From Anaerolineae bacterium (lineage in GTDB: Bacteria > Chloroflexota > Anaerolineae > JADYZS01), in NCBI GenBank assembly GCA_020853075.1, contig JADYZS010000009.1, positions 1 to 25,065 on the forward strand: 25,065 bases of DNA, in the 5' to 3' direction. Of this stretch, positions 22,601-25,065 are shown piece by piece; position 1 is the first letter of the stretch; every line of letters starts with the position of its first letter. The translations under genes were made by a program, and so were the position numbers. Under the pieces are notes generated by a model. The model did not search any database. It was not told the DNA's origin and saw only the letters and a list, made by a program, of their open reading frames with translations.

Positions 22601-22997
22601 CGCTGGGGTGCGGGGCGCGCTCTGGTGGACCTTTGACGGTGGCCTTTCGTGGGAGCCGGTCGCCAGCGGCACGAGGGAGAACCTCTACGCGCTAGATTTC
22701 TCCGCTGGCGGCGGGCTGGCCGCGGGAGCCTGGGGTACGGCGCGCCGCTACGATCTGGCATCGCCGGAGCCGACGCCGACCTTTACCCCCACCTCTACGC
22801 CAACCTCCTCTCTTACCTCTACGGAGACACCGACGCCCACCCCGACGGAGACCGCCACGCCGACCCCTACGGAGACGCCTACCCCGACGCCATCCGTCAC
22901 ACCGACAGCGACAGACACGCCAACCGCGACGCCGTCGCCCAGCGCGACCCCCGTGCGGCACTATCTGCCGCTGATTAGCCGGGTACTCAGACCCTAA
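19653..22997 (+). CDS. Secreted glycosidase-like / BNR propeller chimera with in-frame repeats
   Basis: 1114 residues from ATG 19653, chosen because a signal peptide starts there (MAPRK, hydrophobic core, ARA at about residue 30). Residues about 40-615 look like a TIM-barrel glycosidase: RRWAWCFIEPTGPGEYDWS, QIGAGHWSENRPYA (E185 is a candidate acid) and GLAAEHGGHDWPG, then a beta domain. Family and activity are unproven. Residues about 617-728 are a Pro/Gly-rich linker translated from clustered hairpin repeats. Residues about 730-1040 carry six GGxxW units (TTDGGQTW, TTNGGDNW, TANGGVTW, TGNGGLNW, SWDGGQTW, TFDGGLSW), a Ycf48/BNR-like propeller. A Pro/Thr stalk (about 1040-1103) ends in HYLPLISRVLRP. 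The start lacks a strong Shine-Dalgarno site. Confidence 0.8.
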   Translation: MAPRKALLTLWPLLGAFLTFFAHFFAFARAEPSATVPRFPPGFYTASDSAGKGRTVSLVDGIHRRWAWCFIEPTGPGEYDWSIVEDWLAGNDAANKKSVFSLLVKEEPFGTPWANCTAAAPPWVLTPPYGPIPYSLTVTTTVLLLNYDHPNVQQALARTIAALGARYNGDSRIPSVQIGAGHWSENRPYARNANWDGSCPFCPLDNGAAEKQVYMDAWGGGGTAPLRWLNYLRFMIDQHLAAFPSKPLVIQVAGSFGLDDRTRAFYNGQTYIQYAANRGIGFFNTGMTYDLLDGNGEDRIPNGASPIPTIFINWPNVFKYYAETARATIGLAAEHGGHDWPGDFSKGQYFYPWAFYWMVLDSLDKHIDYIQVLGADAANPANATAIRFFQRHAGKTLANTPGVFIAFRDTEGTYRPDGCNRGAIDCESNLPLYGWGRQRPNYEFWVYEKRSAPGSASVVGGLGASAMKGDPYRLSPWAFYLYRWRRTDVATGNRYISLDIDDGWPHARQKPLSEPGGTTGYTVTVTYRQDGGLFRLEYKGYDGARRYQERQKENTAQGWGSYSFVLTDAYLDNGLEGGADMRLYAPGAADTRFHIVYVEAFQGVGGIVMGSRPEERDLPSPPTPLPQALGRTHEYTGEGSWPMPSPLRGEGRVRGDDALTAPAFANNVPPSPNPLPEREGKAYFLPLVGGMGRGWMALEGQDAAAPTRPAGFPPPLRGGGPGWGPLVSTSWLTATTGVTRSLYALAFADATRAYAAGADGTLLRTTDGGQTWNPRPSPGFGTALDIFFYNATHGWAVTNQGWVWRTTNGGDNWTPHKVFDAHSLRAVHFADSLRGWAVGDALGPDGYTYAGAVYATANGGVTWARQYLAGPLLHGLHVAPDGQTGLAVGDGGTVLRTGNGGLNWVVTPSATLRTLHDVRFVTQSQVWTVGGDHVGQENGVNVFEFAYVFLQSWDGGQTWAVAQEGYGAKFNRVRVGADGLGWAAGVRGALWWTFDGGLSWEPVASGTRENLYALDFSAGGGLAAGAWGTARRYDLASPEPTPTFTPTSTPTSSLTSTETPTPTPTETATPTPTETPTPTPSVTPTATDTPTATPSPSATPVRHYLPLISRVLRP
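21500..21829. repeat. Cluster of GGGGAGAGGG-type hairpins inside a coding frame
   Basis: At least four stems sit in 330 bp. CCCCTCTCCCG (21520-21530) pairs with CGGGAGAGGGG (21559-21569). CCCTCTCCCC (21582-21591) pairs with GGGGAGAGGG (21595-21604). CCCTCTC (21671-21677) pairs with GAGAGGG (21681-21687). CCCTCCCCCGC (21788-21798) pairs with GCGGGGGAGGG (21802-21812). The second is the same element as 2782-2820, including its GGTGAGGGG tail. All is read through in frame. Confidence 0.85.
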
Positions 22998-23005
22998 GGG
23001 CCTTC

Positions 23006-23034
23006 GTAGAGACGACCCGACGGGTCGTCTCTAC
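23006..23034. repeat. 29-bp palindromic repeat, copy 4
   Basis: GTAGAGACGACCCG (23006-23019), a, CGGGTCGTCTCTAC (23021-23034): a perfect 14-bp stem with a 1-nt loop. It begins 9 bp after the large secreted-protein gene and ends 24 bp before the amine oxidase frame. It could insulate the two genes but has no T-run. Confidence 0.85.
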
Positions 23035-23057
23035 AGAGACTCTTAGGGGTTTCCCAG

Positions 23058-24506
23058 ATGCAGAACAGGAAGGAGACCATGAGCCTACCAACCGTTTCCC
23101 AAACGACCATTACCCAGATCGCCCAATTCGGCCTGCCGGAGCACGCCGGGCCGCGCAAGAAGGTCGTCATCGTTGGCGCGGGGATGGCCGGGCTGGCGGC
23201 CGCGTACGAATTGCAACGCGCCGGCCACGAGCCGCTGATCCTGGAAGCGCGCCAGCGCGTCGGCGGTCGCATTGAGACGCTGCGAGAACCCTTCACCCAC
23301 GGCCTCTACGCCGAGGCGGGGGCCATGCGCATCCCCCAGGTTCACCACCTGACCAGGGCCTACTGCGCCAAGTTCAATCTGAAACTCGCCCCCTTCACCA
23401 TGGGCAACCCGCGCGCCTACTACTATCTCCACGGCCAGAGATACCGCGCCGCCGACGTTGCCGCGAACCCAGAAATCTTGCCCTTTGACCTTGCCCCCCA
23501 CGAGCGGGGCAAGACCGCCGGACAGTTGTGGCGCGAAGCGATCAGGGAGATTGAGGAGGCCTTGCGCACAAAGGGCGAGGCGGCCTGGACCGGTATCGCC
23601 CAGGAGTTTGACCAGTTCTCCACGCGGGAGTTCCTGGAACACAAGGGCTGGTCGGAGGGCGCGATTGAGATGTACGGCTTGATGGCCGACCAGGAAGCGT
23701 TGATGAATTCGTCGTTCCTGGAACTCCTGCGAGAGGACGTCGGCGGCTTCTACGAGGATATGTGGGAGATAGAGGGCGGGATGGACAACCTCCCCAACGC
23801 ATTCCTTCCCTCATTGGGGAAGAACATTCACTTCGGGGCCAAGATGATCGCCATAGACCAGGGCCCCGACGCGGTGACGATCCATTACGAAACCGCGGCG
23901 GGCCGCTTCAGCGCCCGCGGCGATTACGCCATCATCACCGTTCCTTTCCCGGTGCTGCGGCATATTGAGGTACTCAAGCCCTTCTCGCGCGCCAAGCAGC
24001 GCGCCATCCGGCAACTCCACTACGACGCCTCCGCCAAGATCCTCTTCCAGAGCCGGACGCGCTTTTGGGAGGAGGATGACGGCATCTACGGCGGCGGCAC
24101 CATCTCCGACCTCCCGATCCGGGTCACCTATTATCCCGACCACGGGCGCGAGACCGGGCGCGGCGTGATCCTTGCCAGTTACACCTGGTCGGAAGATGCG
24201 CAACGTTGGGGCTCCCTCTCGCCGCGTGACCGCATTGAGCAGGCGTTGGAGAACCTGGCCTTGATCCATCCGCAGATCACCGAGGCATACGAGGCCGGCA
24301 CATCCAAAATGTGGCACGACGACGAATTTGCCGGGGGCGCGTTCGCGCTCTTTGATCCCGGCCAGCAGACGCTCCTCTATGATGCCATCATCGCCCCGGA
24401 GGGTCGCATCCACTTCGCGGGCGAGCACGCGTCGCTGGCCCACGCCTGGATTCAGGGCGCGATTGAGTCGGGGCTGCGGGCCGCGTCGCAGATTCACCAG
24501 GTGTGA
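23058..24506 (+). CDS. Flavin amine oxidase (L-amino-acid/monoamine oxidase family)
   Basis: 482 residues, with no signal peptide. The FAD-binding Rossmann motif is VVIVGAGMAGLAAAYELQRA (36-55), followed by ILEARQRVGGRIETL with E63 and G69-G70-R71, diagnostic of the amine oxidase family. The C-terminal FAD segment is GRIHFAGEHASLAHAWIQGA. The middle (YEDMWEIEGGMDNLPNAFLP and WEEDDGIYGGGTISDLP) fits L-amino-acid-oxidase-like members. It should oxidise an amine or amino acid to an imine with release of hydrogen peroxide; the substrate is unknown. The start is uncertain: ATG 23058 has AGGGG 8 nt upstream, while ATG 23079 has GGAAGGAG 3 nt upstream and would shorten it by seven residues. The sugar kinase gene follows after 30 bp in the same direction. 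Confidence 0.9.
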   Translation: MQNRKETMSLPTVSQTTITQIAQFGLPEHAGPRKKVVIVGAGMAGLAAAYELQRAGHEPLILEARQRVGGRIETLREPFTHGLYAEAGAMRIPQVHHLTRAYCAKFNLKLAPFTMGNPRAYYYLHGQRYRAADVAANPEILPFDLAPHERGKTAGQLWREAIREIEEALRTKGEAAWTGIAQEFDQFSTREFLEHKGWSEGAIEMYGLMADQEALMNSSFLELLREDVGGFYEDMWEIEGGMDNLPNAFLPSLGKNIHFGAKMIAIDQGPDAVTIHYETAAGRFSARGDYAIITVPFPVLRHIEVLKPFSRAKQRAIRQLHYDASAKILFQSRTRFWEEDDGIYGGGTISDLPIRVTYYPDHGRETGRGVILASYTWSEDAQRWGSLSPRDRIEQALENLALIHPQITEAYEAGTSKMWHDDEFAGGAFALFDPGQQTLLYDAIIAPEGRIHFAGEHASLAHAWIQGAIESGLRAASQIHQV

Positions 24507-24536
24507 CAACAAGACATCTCAAATCAGGAGGACACC

Positions 24537-25065
24537 ATGCCGCCTCGCGTCATCGCCGTGGGTGAATTGCTGGTGGAGGTCATGCGCCAGGAGGTGGACC
24601 GGCCCCTGTCAGAGCCGGGCGAACTGGTGGGGCCGTTCCCCAGCGGCGCACCGGCCATATTTCTGGACGCGGCGGCGCGGTTGGGCACACCGTCCGGCTT
24701 CATCGGTGTGGTCGGGGCCGACGATTTCGCCGAGTGCATCGTGAGCCGCCTGCGCGCCGACGGCGTAGATACGACACACATCCGCACGGCCCCCGGCTAT
24801 ACCACCGGCATCGCCTTCGTCGCCTATCGCCGCGACGGCAGCCGCAAGTTTGTCTTTCACCTGCCCCAGTCCGCCGCCGCCCTCCTCGGTCCCGACGACG
24901 TGAAACCGGAATACGTCGCCGCAGCCCGGTTCGTCCATGTCACCGGCTCGGCCCTCGCCATCAGCGAGAGTGCGCGCCAGGCCTGCTACAAGGCGGCGCG
25001 GGCGTGCAAGGCCGCTGGTGGCCGCGTCAGTTTTGACCCCAACGTCCGCCCCGAACTCCTGGGCC
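24537..25065 (+). CDS. PfkB-family sugar kinase (3' partial)
   Basis: 176 residues are visible and the frame runs off the right edge. The N-terminus VIAVGELLVEVMRQ (5-18) and the segment PSGAPAIFLDAAARLG correspond to the first ribokinase-family signature region, although the usual Gly-Gly-x-x-x-N is altered (SGAPAIF). Then come FIGVVGADDFAECIVSRLRA, a TTGIAFV beta strand, and GRVSFDPNVRPELL, typical of KDG kinase/tagatose kinase-like members. It phosphorylates a sugar or sugar acid with ATP; the substrate cannot be told. The catalytic Asp (GAGD motif) lies beyond the window. The start has AGGAGG (24526-24531) with a 5-nt spacer. It probably shares a transcript with the amine oxidase. Confidence 0.88.
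   Translation, partial: MPPRVIAVGELLVEVMRQEVDRPLSEPGELVGPFPSGAPAIFLDAAARLGTPSGFIGVVGADDFAECIVSRLRADGVDTTHIRTAPGYTTGIAFVAYRRDGSRKFVFHLPQSAAALLGPDDVKPEYVAAARFVHVTGSALAISESARQACYKAARACKAAGGRVSFDPNVRPELLG

Noticed and set aside
8372..23034. CRISPR array
   Set aside because: The repeated palindromes are thousands of bases apart with no regular spacing and no cas genes.
23006..23034. Rho-independent terminator after the secreted chimera gene
   Set aside because: The stem is strong, but the following bases (AGAGACTC) contain no T-run, and the sequence belongs to a dispersed palindrome family.

Overview
The window is about 60% or more GC and densely coded. It looks like a chromosomal segment from a bacterium of the Chloroflexota type (Anaerolineae-like). 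That assignment is an inference from several signs: a secreted protein with a PT-rich stalk ending in a YLPLI tail, an MsrP that carries both a Tat motif and a lipobox, a folB-folK fusion, and abundant short palindromic repeats. No rRNA, tRNA, CRISPR array, transposase or phage structural gene was seen.

Layout. (1) 1-2.9 kb: the 3' part of a six-hairpin glycoside hydrolase, then about 420 bp of repeat-filled spacer. (2) 2.9-7.4 kb, minus strand: a MerR regulator whose stop overlaps the start of a 1233-residue MMPL/RND-type exporter with a large repeat-built external loop. (3) 7.5-10.8 kb, accessory in character: a Phd/PIN toxin-antitoxin pair, a small HTH protein divergent from an MFS transporter, and a HigB/HigA-type pair. 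Both pairs have recognisable promoters and operator-like dyads. (4) 10.9-14.6 kb: an orphan sensor histidine kinase, a repeat element with terminal inverted repeats, and the msrP-msrQ periplasmic methionine sulfoxide reductase pair on the minus strand. (5) 14.7-18.8 kb: a serine beta-lactamase-like hydrolase behind a structured leader, then a pterin/folate group made of a PTR1/FolM-type reductase, a FolB-FolK fusion and FolE. (6) 18.8-23.0 kb: a small secreted protein of unknown function behind a consensus sigma-70 promoter, and a 1114-residue secreted glycosidase-like/beta-propeller protein. (7) 23.0-25.1 kb: a flavin amine oxidase and the start of a PfkB-family sugar kinase.

How genes work together. 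MerR probably controls the exporter from one promoter. MsrQ should pass quinol electrons to MsrP. FolE, FolB-FolK and the reductase cover the front of folate synthesis and a reduction step that could replace FolA. The two toxin-antitoxin pairs should be self-contained.

The most unusual layer is the repeats. There are four 28-29 bp palindromes with shared ends and variable centres (one inside a gene). Two elements share terminal inverted repeats but carry different interiors. A longer family appears in three copies. A cluster of GGGGAGAGGG-type hairpins is translated in frame as the linker between two domains of the large secreted protein. No single gene set stands out as a clearly new defence or biosynthetic system. 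The best leads are the in-frame repeat cluster, the folate reductase with its Asp-Tyr-Lys triad, and the repeat-built MMPL loop.
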